A stretch of DNA of 64,000 nt from DATMER01 sp031390755 (GTDB taxonomy: Bacteria; Acidobacteriota; Thermoanaerobaculia; Multivoradales; UBA5704). The position numbers were made by a program, and so were the translations under genes. Location: NCBI GenBank assembly GCA_031390755.1, contig JANMTS010000047.1, positions 1-64,000 on the forward strand, written 5' to 3'. Under the pieces are notes generated by a model. It had not been told where the DNA came from. It made no database searches and saw only the letters and a program-made list of their open reading frames with translations. Of this stretch, positions 33,998 through 41,606 are shown piece by piece; position 1 is the stretch's first letter; each line of letters opens with the position of its first letter.

Positions 33998-35347
33998 TCA
34001 GTGATTGAAGGGGTATTCGTTGATCCAGTGGAAGCCGCGGCTCACCAGCATGATCCTGGACTCATCCAATCTCTGAAGCCGGGCGCGCATCGGCTTGCCG
34101 TCGAGCCGGCCTTCCAACTCCAGAATCCCGGGCGCCGGCTGGCGGTAGGCGAGCACGCTCCTGGACTTGAGATCGCCAGGCTTCGTGAGGATCATCCGCC
34201 CCTTCTCCGGGTTGAGGCGAAGCTGATAGTAGTCGCGTGACTTCCCGTCCGCCCCGCCCATGAGCTGGATGCTCATGAATTCCGGATAGTCGAAAATCAC
34301 CCTCCGCCAGCGGCTCGCGTCCGAGAGCAGCGGCGGCCGGTCCACTCCGTCGACCGCCAGCTCGTTCACCTCCCAGATCCCATGGAGCGGCGGCTTCGGC
34401 ATCAGGTCGCCGTACATCCGGCTCGCCTGCAGGGACCGGTACAGGGTCAGCCCGGCGATGGCCAGCACGAACAGCGCGCGGAAGACCAGGACGGCCCGGT
34501 GGCGGCCCGGGCTCGCGAACAGAGGCTTGATCGTGGCGCTCTCCACCCGGCGGTTGAAGACGAACAGGTCCGCAAGCCGCTTCAGGTCGGGCAGAAGGAG
34601 AAACCCGGCCATGGCGAGAAGATGGACAGAGTAGAGCTTGACCGGCACGTCGTAGCAGAAGTTCAGCATCACGACGTTGCTCATGACGCCCACGCTCACC
34701 AGCGCTCCCAGCACCGCGGTGCGCCGCACGGCCAGCAGGAACCCGCCGAGCATCTCCGCGGCACCCGTGAACACCGTATAGGGCGTGGACGCTCCCATGA
34801 AATTCCACACGAGCCCCATGGGCGATCCGTCGCCGATGGGCTGCATCAGGGCGTCGAGCCCCGGATCGGCGAACTGGGACTTGATCACCTTGTAGGCGCC
34901 GTACGAGAGCATGGCCGCGGCGAGCGAGAAGCGGACGTAGACCCGCAGCCACTCGTTGAGCCGCGCGTGCTCCTTCCGCTTCCGGTCGAGCCCCGTCCAG
35001 AGGAGCGCCGCCGCGACCGCCGCCACCAGGAAGCAGAAACACTTGACGTAGTCGTAGGTGGTGTCGCCGCTGCCGTTCTGCTGGTTGACGGCCTTGACGC
35101 CGAAGACATCCGTCCCCACCCGCGCCACGACCGGCTCCCAGATCCCCTCGTAGGCCTGGCCGACGAGCTCGGCCCCGGGGATGATCGTCAGGGGGAACGG
35201 AACATTGTAGAGGACGAGGTAGGCGAAGGCGAAGCGGAAGAGCAGAAGCGCCAGCGGGTGCCAGATCCGGACGGCCGGAGGGCTCGCCTCGGCGGCCTCC
35301 GGCTCCGGGATCTCCGATGGTTGAGAGCCTTCTCGCTCCGGGATCAT
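33998..35347 (-). CDS. DoxX-like membrane protein
   Basis: 449 residues with about seven membrane helices in the first 320 residues (FRFAFAYLVLYNVPFPL, MLGGFLLAVRRTAVLGALVS, LLAMAGFLLLPDLKRLADLF). A soluble C-terminal domain of about 130 residues (GIWEVNELAVDGVDRPPLLS ...) follows. The helices resemble the DoxX family; the tail reads like a beta-barrel lipocalin-type fold. Role unknown. Its end is only 7 bases from the convergent anti-sigma gene. Confidence 0.7.
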   Translation of the reverse strand: MIPEREGSQPSEIPEPEAAEASPPAVRIWHPLALLLFRFAFAYLVLYNVPFPLTIIPGAELVGQAYEGIWEPVVARVGTDVFGVKAVNQQNGSGDTTYDYVKCFCFLVAAVAAALLWTGLDRKRKEHARLNEWLRVYVRFSLAAAMLSYGAYKVIKSQFADPGLDALMQPIGDGSPMGLVWNFMGASTPYTVFTGAAEMLGGFLLAVRRTAVLGALVSVGVMSNVVMLNFCYDVPVKLYSVHLLAMAGFLLLPDLKRLADLFVFNRRVESATIKPLFASPGRHRAVLVFRALFVLAIAGLTLYRSLQASRMYGDLMPKPPLHGIWEVNELAVDGVDRPPLLSDASRWRRVIFDYPEFMSIQLMGGADGKSRDYYQLRLNPEKGRMILTKPGDLKSRSVLAYRQPAPGILELEGRLDGKPMRARLQRLDESRIMLVSRGFHWINEYPFNH

Positions 35348-35399
35348 GCTTCCGACAAAGATAGAAGGAATGGCCGCCCGGAGTCAATTTGATGGTGCC

Positions 35400-38051
35400 T
35401 CACCGGCTCCCGGAGGCGTTGATCGCCGCGAAGGGGGGCTCGATGGGGAAGGTCCCGGCTCCGGGCGCCGTCGAGACCCGCGTGGTGCCCTGCTGGTCCT
35501 TCGTGGTGACGCGGTAGAAGAGCCTGTTCTGGTTCCTCAGGACGTTCCAGGCCGCCGGATCGAGGACGACGTCGGCCTGGCAGGTGGCCGTCGACCGGAC
35601 GCCGCTCTTCCAGAGGTTCAACGTGAACTTCGCATCCGAGGCGGCTTCGACCTCGTAGGTCTGGCCGCAGAGCGGGGCCGTCGTGTCGGCGGCTCCGGCG
35701 CCCGTGAAGCGATAGTGGGGACCGGTCCAGATCCGGAAGCCGGGCGGCGGTCCGGCCTTCTTCAGGTAGTCGACCTCCGGATCCCCGGCCGGATACCCTG
35801 CCGGATCCCGGTCGTCGATCTCGATCACGGCGTCGACCGCGGTGTCGGCCGCCGGACAGTGCGGGTGCTTCGTGCCTGCCTTGCCGTCCAGGCACTCGAT
35901 CGGCGTCAGGAACACTCCCGCCTTCGCCCAGCCGCTCAGAACCTTGCTCGCCGTCTGCCGCCCGGGTCCCGGCGCGGCCGTCCACTCCCCCATCATCTTG
36001 CGCTCCAGATCCTGGAGCTGGAGGAAGACGTCGCGATCGCACGACGAGTGCCGGGGCCGGCCCTCGGAGGAATCGACCGAGGAGCAGGTGAGCTTCTGGA
36101 AGCCGAAGCTCCGGAGCGAGCGCAGGAGCCGGACCCAGAGCTCCTCGACTCCCGCGTCCCCGGCCTTGCTGAACAGGCCCTGGCGGATGTCCCAGAGCGC
36201 CGCCGCGGCGATCTGTCCGTTCGCGTACTCGCCCTCGTGGTTCGGACGCCGGTGCTCCGGGAAGCGGTCCGCCGGCAGCTCGGCCAGGCGGGGGAATCCG
36301 CCGTCCTCGCTGTGCTTCCGGCAGCCCAGGCTGGCGTCCTTTCCGCCCAGGTTCTTGGCGGACCAGCCGGCGAAGCAGTTGGTGCCTGCATAGAGGAAGG
36401 CCAGGCCGTCGGCGACGTTGTGGAGGATGCCGTGGCTGAGCGGGTCCGGCAGCGAGCAGGTGCCGGACCCGCACCAGCTCTGGGGCCGCCGCTCCTGAAG
36501 GCGCCACATGAGGAGATGGGCAGCCTCGTGCGCCAGGATCGTGGCGTCCTGGGCACCGTTGAGCCGGAGCCCGTCCGCCGCGGGACAATCGGCGGCGGTG
36601 TGCCCCTGGCCTTCGGCGATCCACAGGGAGCTTCTCGCATCCCGTCCGGCGGCGCTGTCGTAGTAGGAGACGCTTCCCTGGGAGTCCTTGGTGGCCACAT
36701 CGATGTAGATCTGCGTCGCCTTCTCGGGAAAGGTCGGGAGGGACCCTGCGCTCCTGGCAATCTCCCGGAAGCTGTAGACGTGGGAGTAGGCGTTGACCTG
36801 GCGGAACAGCCGGTTGCCGCCCGTCTTGCCGGAGCAGAGGGCGTTGGCATCCCCGGCGATCGGGCTCTTGAGGAGGTCGGCCGCCGAGGACACCTCGATC
36901 TCGAAGCCGTTCGGCAGGAAGCCGTCGGCTCCGACGTCCACCCGCGGGAACACGCCGTTGAGCTGGAGGGCCAGCCTGCCGTTCGGCAGCGGATCGACCT
37001 TGAATCGGACCGGCTCAGTGCAGGGTCCGGTGGAACAGGAACCGGGATCGCGCCGCCAGCGTACACCGCTGACCTCCTGTGCGGCTTCGCTCCACTGCGG
37101 CGCCATCCGCAGGAGGTTCCCCGTCGCCGCGTCGGCCCACACCATCCAGCTCTTCGGGCTCTGCCGGCCGCCGAGCAGGACCCTCCAGGCGTGGCGGAGC
37201 ACCGTCTCGCCTTTCACCATCTCCCCGGGCAGAAGGACCAGCTCGGGTTCGCCGAGCTGCACCGGCAACTCCTCCGTCTCCGCCTTCACAGCGAGTTGCG
37301 CCCGGGCGGTCTCGAGCACCCTGCCCAGCTGGGATCGATCGGCCTGGTTGACGACCCTGAAGGAGTCCAAGAGCGCGCCGTGGACGAGCGAGACCGTTTC
37401 GCCCTCTCGGCGCAACGCCGTCACCATGGCGCGCTCGATGGGGACCCCGCCTGCCGTCTGGGTGAAGACATACTGGTAGCGCGCGCGCTCCAGGTCCGCC
37501 TTCCATTCCAGGAGCCCCGTGCCAACGGCGTCGCGCATCGCGTCGTCGGCAAGCCGGGAGGGCTGTCCGCTCTCGCGCAAGGCGGCACAGACGGCCCGGG
37601 ATTTCTCGTCACCCGGCTGGTCCCCGCCCGGCCGCCCGTCCTCCCGGCAGACCTCCGCCGCCAGGGCGCGCACGTCCGCTCCGCCCAGGTTCGTCGGCTC
37701 GGCCGGCAGCGCCAGATCCGACAGGCTGCGCTGAAAGCCGGCGGAACGGAGGGTGGGCTCGATCTGGCCGAGCACCTCGCCCAGAGGCAGCGCTCCCTCC
37801 CAGGCCGCGGCCGGCAGCACGACGGTAAAGGCGTTTCCCTCCGCGGGCGCGGGCTTCGCCGATCTCGGCGGGAACAGGATGGGGATCAGTACCCCCGGGC
37901 GCAGGACCAGGCCCACGGAGGGGCGTCCGGAGGGAGCGGCCGCCTCCCGCGGACGGCCGTCCCGGGGGGAGGTCGCATCCTGGGCCGTGGAGGTGGTCAG
38001 GCAGGGCAGGAGCACCAGCGCCACAAGGAAGACTCTCCGTTCTCTTTTCAT
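35400..38051 (-). CDS. Secreted zinc metallopeptidase with HEAAH motif
   Basis: 883 residues. I take ATG 38051 because a signal peptide follows (MKRERRVFLVALVLLPCL then TTSTAQ). The N-terminal 350 residues look like a propeptide of the FTP/PepSY sort (VFTQTAGGVPIERAMVTALR). The zinc motif HEAAH sits near residue 507 in TILAHEAAHLLMWRLQ, followed by LSHGILHNVADGLAFLYAG, where a third ligand is expected (E-G-x-x-D in M36-like enzymes, here A-D-G). Several Cys pairs point to an extracytoplasmic site. Family M36/M4-like; the substrate is unknown. Confidence 0.65.
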   Translation of the reverse strand: MKRERRVFLVALVLLPCLTTSTAQDATSPRDGRPREAAAPSGRPSVGLVLRPGVLIPILFPPRSAKPAPAEGNAFTVVLPAAAWEGALPLGEVLGQIEPTLRSAGFQRSLSDLALPAEPTNLGGADVRALAAEVCREDGRPGGDQPGDEKSRAVCAALRESGQPSRLADDAMRDAVGTGLLEWKADLERARYQYVFTQTAGGVPIERAMVTALRREGETVSLVHGALLDSFRVVNQADRSQLGRVLETARAQLAVKAETEELPVQLGEPELVLLPGEMVKGETVLRHAWRVLLGGRQSPKSWMVWADAATGNLLRMAPQWSEAAQEVSGVRWRRDPGSCSTGPCTEPVRFKVDPLPNGRLALQLNGVFPRVDVGADGFLPNGFEIEVSSAADLLKSPIAGDANALCSGKTGGNRLFRQVNAYSHVYSFREIARSAGSLPTFPEKATQIYIDVATKDSQGSVSYYDSAAGRDARSSLWIAEGQGHTAADCPAADGLRLNGAQDATILAHEAAHLLMWRLQERRPQSWCGSGTCSLPDPLSHGILHNVADGLAFLYAGTNCFAGWSAKNLGGKDASLGCRKHSEDGGFPRLAELPADRFPEHRRPNHEGEYANGQIAAAALWDIRQGLFSKAGDAGVEELWVRLLRSLRSFGFQKLTCSSVDSSEGRPRHSSCDRDVFLQLQDLERKMMGEWTAAPGPGRQTASKVLSGWAKAGVFLTPIECLDGKAGTKHPHCPAADTAVDAVIEIDDRDPAGYPAGDPEVDYLKKAGPPPGFRIWTGPHYRFTGAGAADTTAPLCGQTYEVEAASDAKFTLNLWKSGVRSTATCQADVVLDPAAWNVLRNQNRLFYRVTTKDQQGTTRVSTAPGAGTFPIEPPFAAINASGSR

Positions 38052-38058
38052 GGCAACC

Positions 38059-38124
38059 TCAGGGTGTGTAAGGCGGTTTGCCGGTCGCATTGATCACGGC
38101 AAACTGCGGATCGATCGTGAAGGC
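38059..38124 (-). pseudogene. Remnant of a second metallopeptidase C-terminus
   Basis: The minus strand reads AAFTIDPQFAVINATGKPPY and a stop just upstream of the metallopeptidase start. The intact gene ends TFPIEPPFAAINASGSR, so this looks like the last 20 or so residues of a lost tandem paralogue. There is no open frame further upstream. The rest of the 354-base gap to 38406 holds only the leader and promoter of the peptide/CHAT operon. Confidence 0.4.
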
Positions 38125-38405
38125 GGCTCTCGCCCTGGCGGCGGAACGCGGCCCGGTCCGGCTTCACACCGTGGAAGTTCCAGCGCAATTTCGTTATCCT
38201 GAGCATACGCGCGCTCCACTCTATGGATTGAGGCCTGTCTACCGGCGGCCTCCTTTCTTGACGACTCCACCCGGACGAATCCCTCAAGGAATCGTGAGGT
38301 GAGGGAGTCGGCTCTCGGCTGTCGTCCTCTTGTGTGGGAGCCGACAAGGCTCCAAGGCCAACCGGGGAGGCCGACCAGGCTTCCCGATCCAGCGGGAGGG
38401 ATGAG

Positions 38406-38630
38406 ATGAAGGCTCCGAATCAAAAGAAGAAGGAACCGGCAACCACCAAGACCACGGCAAATGGCAGAACGAAGCCGACCGTTCGTCCGACAGGCGGTGG
38501 CAGAACGAAGCCGACTGTTCGTCCGACAGGCGGCGGCAGAACGAAGCCGATCATTCGCCCCCAAGGGGGCGGCGGCGAAGGTGATCCTCCGGGCCCGGCC
38601 ACCCCTGGCCCCGGCGGTCTGCGTCCGTGA
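38406..38630 (+). CDS. Basic repeat peptide 1, upstream of CHAT protease 1
   Basis: 74 residues, ATG at 38406 with GGAGGGATG before it. The start is Lys-rich (MKAPNQKKKEPATTKTTANG), then a 12-residue unit RTKPTVRPTGGG is repeated two and a half times (36-base DNA repeat). The end is Pro/Gly-rich. No signal or membrane segment. Its stop overlaps the GTG start of the CHAT gene, so the two are co-translated. Two further small basic, Pro-rich peptides occur by the next CHAT gene. Function unknown; substrate or regulator of the protease is my inference. Confidence 0.65.
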   Translation: MKAPNQKKKEPATTKTTANGRTKPTVRPTGGGRTKPTVRPTGGGRTKPIIRPQGGGGEGDPPGPATPGPGGLRP

Positions 38631-41356
38631 GCCAGGCCTGTCGAGGGGGAGGCCGTCAAGACCTCCCCCCTCGCCTGTGGCCCTGCCTGCTCCTGGTGAC
38701 AGGGCTCGCCGTGCCGATGTCTGTGCCGACGTCTGCGGCAAGCTCTCCTTCCGCCCCTTCCGTGGCCGATTGCGAGGCTCGCTTCGCCGCGGCTCCCGAG
38801 GCCGACGATTCGTCGTATTGCTTCGTGGAGGCGGCGGCGGCCGATCCGGGCAGGAGGGCGGAAGCGGTCCGCAGCACGGAGGCCCTTCTGCGGCGGCAGC
38901 CCGGAAACGCCTGGCTGAGCTACTTTCTCGGCAGCCTGCTGTGGCAGGAGCCCCGGCGGTCCTCGGACCTCTTCGCAGCCGCAGCCGACCGCCTCGCGGA
39001 GCGCGGGTTGCCGCAGGGTGAGGTCCGGGCCTGCGCAAACCTCTACTACAAGCTCCTCGAGCAGGACCGGCAGCGCGAGGCCGAGGCCGCGGTGAAGCGC
39101 GCCGTGCGTGTTGCGGATGCCTCCGGGGATCCGCTCGCCGTCGCCCGGGCGCGAATCCTTGAATCATCCTTTCTCACCGGCCGTGACCAGGATCTGCCGC
39201 GGGCCTACCGATTGCTCCTCGACGCCCGTGAAATCGTGACGCCCGGCGCCGGACTTCCCCACCCCTCCTCTCGAGCGGAGGCCCAATTCATCTACACCCT
39301 GCGCCGCGACTCCCTGTCGAACATGTCCTTGCTGGGTGTGAGCCTGGGCAGACTGGGCGAGGCCCGCAGGTTCGCTGAGGAAGCGGTGGCTCTCACCGTC
39401 AGGGAGGGCGACCGCAGCTCGGAAGCCGTGGCGAGATACCGCCTCCTGCGAGTCATCCGCGAACAGCTCTATCTCCTGCCCGTCCCTGGCGCGAAGGAGA
39501 CCGCCTTGGGGATCGCGCGCGAAACGCTGGCCGCGGCCGAAGCCGTCGGCGACCGGGGAACCGAGGCCAGCGCCAATGGCATCCTGGGCCTCCTCACGAG
39601 CGGCTCCGTCAGCGAAGATCACTTCCTCCGATGCCGGGAGGCGGCGGCGACCCGGACGGAGGCCAGCTACTGCCGCAGCCAGCAGGCCCGGCGCCTGACG
39701 GCGGACGAGCCGGAGCGGGCCATGCATCTTGTCGACGAGGCTCTCGACCTCGCCGTGGAGGCGAATGACTCCAGCGCCGTCGCCTATGCGTGGCGCGAAC
39801 GCATGCGGGTGAGCTGGCGGCTGGGGCCGCCCGAGCAATCGATCCGCGACTCGATGACCGCCCTCACCTCGATCGAGCTGCTGCGCAAGCTCCAGGCTCC
39901 GGGCGAGGGCCGGGCCGAGGTCTTCGCCCTCTGGGCGAGCCACTACCACTGGCTGACCGGCCGCCTCCTGGAGGAGACGGGGAACGCGGCGGATCTCGAC
40001 CTGGCCTTCGAGGTCCAGGAGCGGATGCGCGCCCGCGCCCTGGTGGACGCCCTGGAGGCTGCGCAGGCCGGTCCCGCCCCGAGCGAGGACGCCCCTCTCG
40101 CCACGCTGGCCCGGATCCGCCAGTCGCTGGAGCCGGACGAAGCGCTCCTCTCGTTCCAGATCGCGAACTGGAAGGACATGGTGGGAGACTTCGCCGGCGG
40201 CTCCTGGCTCACCGTGGTCACCCGCGGCGGCGTCACGGTCCATCCCCTGCGCTCGTCGCTCGCGGGGCGGACCGAGCTGCGCAGCGCGCTGGACATCTTC
40301 ACCGGCCTCTTCAACGGGGACGGCGACAATGCGACCGCCGCCGCCACCCTCTACGGCGCGCTGCTGGCGGACGGCCTCGCCGGGCTCGACCCCGGCATCC
40401 GGCGGCTGGTCATCGTTCCGGACGACGTGCTTCACCGCTTTCCGTTCGCCGTCCTGCGCTCCGCCCCCGACGCGCCGCCGCTGGCAGCCCGGTACGAGAT
40501 CGCGATGGTCCCTTCCGCCACGCTCTGGCTGCACTGGCGCGACGAATCGTCCGTTCCGGCCGCGTCCGCGGCCCTGGTGCTGGCCGACCCGGAATCGCCG
40601 GAGGCCCTGCCCTCGGCCTACCGCGGGGCTTCCTTCCTCAAGATGGGCGGCCTTGGAGCGCTCCCCTGGGCACGCCGGGAGGGGAAGTCGATTGTGCGCC
40701 ATCTCGGCGCGGGCAGCCGGCTGCTGGTGGGAACCGAGGCCGCCGAATCCCTTCTCAAGAAGGATCCCGGACCGTACGGAATCCTCCACTTCGCCACCCA
40801 TGCGTGGACGGACGACAGCGAGCCCGAGCTCTCCTTCGTCCTGCTGTCCCCGGGAAGCCCGGCCGAGGACGGCTTCCTTCAGATCCGCGAGATCACCCGC
40901 CTGAACCTGCGCGGCCGCATCGCCGTGCTCTCCACGTGCAGCAGCGCGTCCGGCGAGGTGCTGCGCGGCGAAGGGGTGATGAGCCTGGCCCGGGCGTTCT
41001 TCCAGGCGGGAGCGCATACGGTCGTGGCCACGCTCTGGCCGCTCCAGGACGACGACGGCGCCGCCCTGTTCGACCGCTTCTACGAGCACCTGGGCCAGGG
41101 CCTCAGCGTGGCCGCCGCCCTGCGGGCCGCCCAACTCGACCGCATCGCCGAGGGAGCCTTTCCCGCCGCCTGGGCCGGAGTGATCGTCCTGGGGGACGGC
41201 GACCGCATCCCCATGCCCGGAGGCCGGCGCGGCCTGCCTCCCCTGGCAGTGCCGGCCATCCTGACAACTGCTACTCTACTGTTCGCGGGAGCCATCGCCT
41301 TTCTGGTGCGGCGCACCAACAAAAATAGCCATAAAAGCATTCCAAATCTTCCGTGA
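38627..41356 (+). CDS. Periplasmic TPR-CHAT protease 1, membrane-anchored
   Basis: 909 residues; GTG start coupled to peptide 1. The N-terminal signal is PCLLLVTGLAVPMSVPTSAA. TPR-like helices fill about 60-430, and a CHAT (caspase-like) domain lies at about 490-850. Catalytic His is in HFATHAW (about 722) and Cys in VLSTCSSASGE (about 769), both intact. A single C-terminal membrane helix (about 872-894) has a basic tail (RRTNKNSHK). The peptidase therefore faces the outside of the inner membrane. CHAT enzymes cut specific partner proteins; the TPRs select them. Confidence 0.9.
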   Translation: MSQACRGGGRQDLPPRLWPCLLLVTGLAVPMSVPTSAASSPSAPSVADCEARFAAAPEADDSSYCFVEAAAADPGRRAEAVRSTEALLRRQPGNAWLSYFLGSLLWQEPRRSSDLFAAAADRLAERGLPQGEVRACANLYYKLLEQDRQREAEAAVKRAVRVADASGDPLAVARARILESSFLTGRDQDLPRAYRLLLDAREIVTPGAGLPHPSSRAEAQFIYTLRRDSLSNMSLLGVSLGRLGEARRFAEEAVALTVREGDRSSEAVARYRLLRVIREQLYLLPVPGAKETALGIARETLAAAEAVGDRGTEASANGILGLLTSGSVSEDHFLRCREAAATRTEASYCRSQQARRLTADEPERAMHLVDEALDLAVEANDSSAVAYAWRERMRVSWRLGPPEQSIRDSMTALTSIELLRKLQAPGEGRAEVFALWASHYHWLTGRLLEETGNAADLDLAFEVQERMRARALVDALEAAQAGPAPSEDAPLATLARIRQSLEPDEALLSFQIANWKDMVGDFAGGSWLTVVTRGGVTVHPLRSSLAGRTELRSALDIFTGLFNGDGDNATAAATLYGALLADGLAGLDPGIRRLVIVPDDVLHRFPFAVLRSAPDAPPLAARYEIAMVPSATLWLHWRDESSVPAASAALVLADPESPEALPSAYRGASFLKMGGLGALPWARREGKSIVRHLGAGSRLLVGTEAAESLLKKDPGPYGILHFATHAWTDDSEPELSFVLLSPGSPAEDGFLQIREITRLNLRGRIAVLSTCSSASGEVLRGEGVMSLARAFFQAGAHTVVATLWPLQDDDGAALFDRFYEHLGQGLSVAAALRAAQLDRIAEGAFPAAWAGVIVLGDGDRIPMPGGRRGLPPLAVPAILTTATLLFAGAIAFLVRRTNKNSHKSIPNLP

Positions 41357-41434
41357 GGGAATCGCAAACGCCGGATCGTCTTCCTGACCAGAGGGTCGCG
41401 ACTGACCGCTCTACTTTCCTCAAAGGAGGCTGTC

Positions 41435-41575
41435 ATGGCAAAGTCGAAAAGGAATGCGGCGACCAAGCTGGCCCCAATCGAGCCGTTCGAGGTAAACGCG
41501 CCGGTGATGCCCCCTGTGGAACCCGATCCAGGGATCCGGCTCCAGGACATGCAGCAGGCGCCGGCCGGCGGATGA
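41435..41575 (+). CDS. Basic/proline-rich peptide 2, between the CHAT genes
   Basis: 46 residues, ATG at 41435 with AAAGGAGG exactly placed, one of the best ribosome sites in the window. The N-terminus is basic (MAKSKRNAATK), then the middle and end are Pro-rich with VMPPVEPDPGIRLQ. The EPDPG motif recurs in peptide 3. It lies 31 bases before CHAT gene 2. It is too short and featureless for homology; the conserved layout (peptide then CHAT) is the evidence that it matters. Confidence 0.65.
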   Translation: MAKSKRNAATKLAPIEPFEVNAPVMPPVEPDPGIRLQDMQQAPAGG

Positions 41576-41606
41576 CCGTTCCGCGCAGTCAAAGGGGGGG
41601 GCCTCC

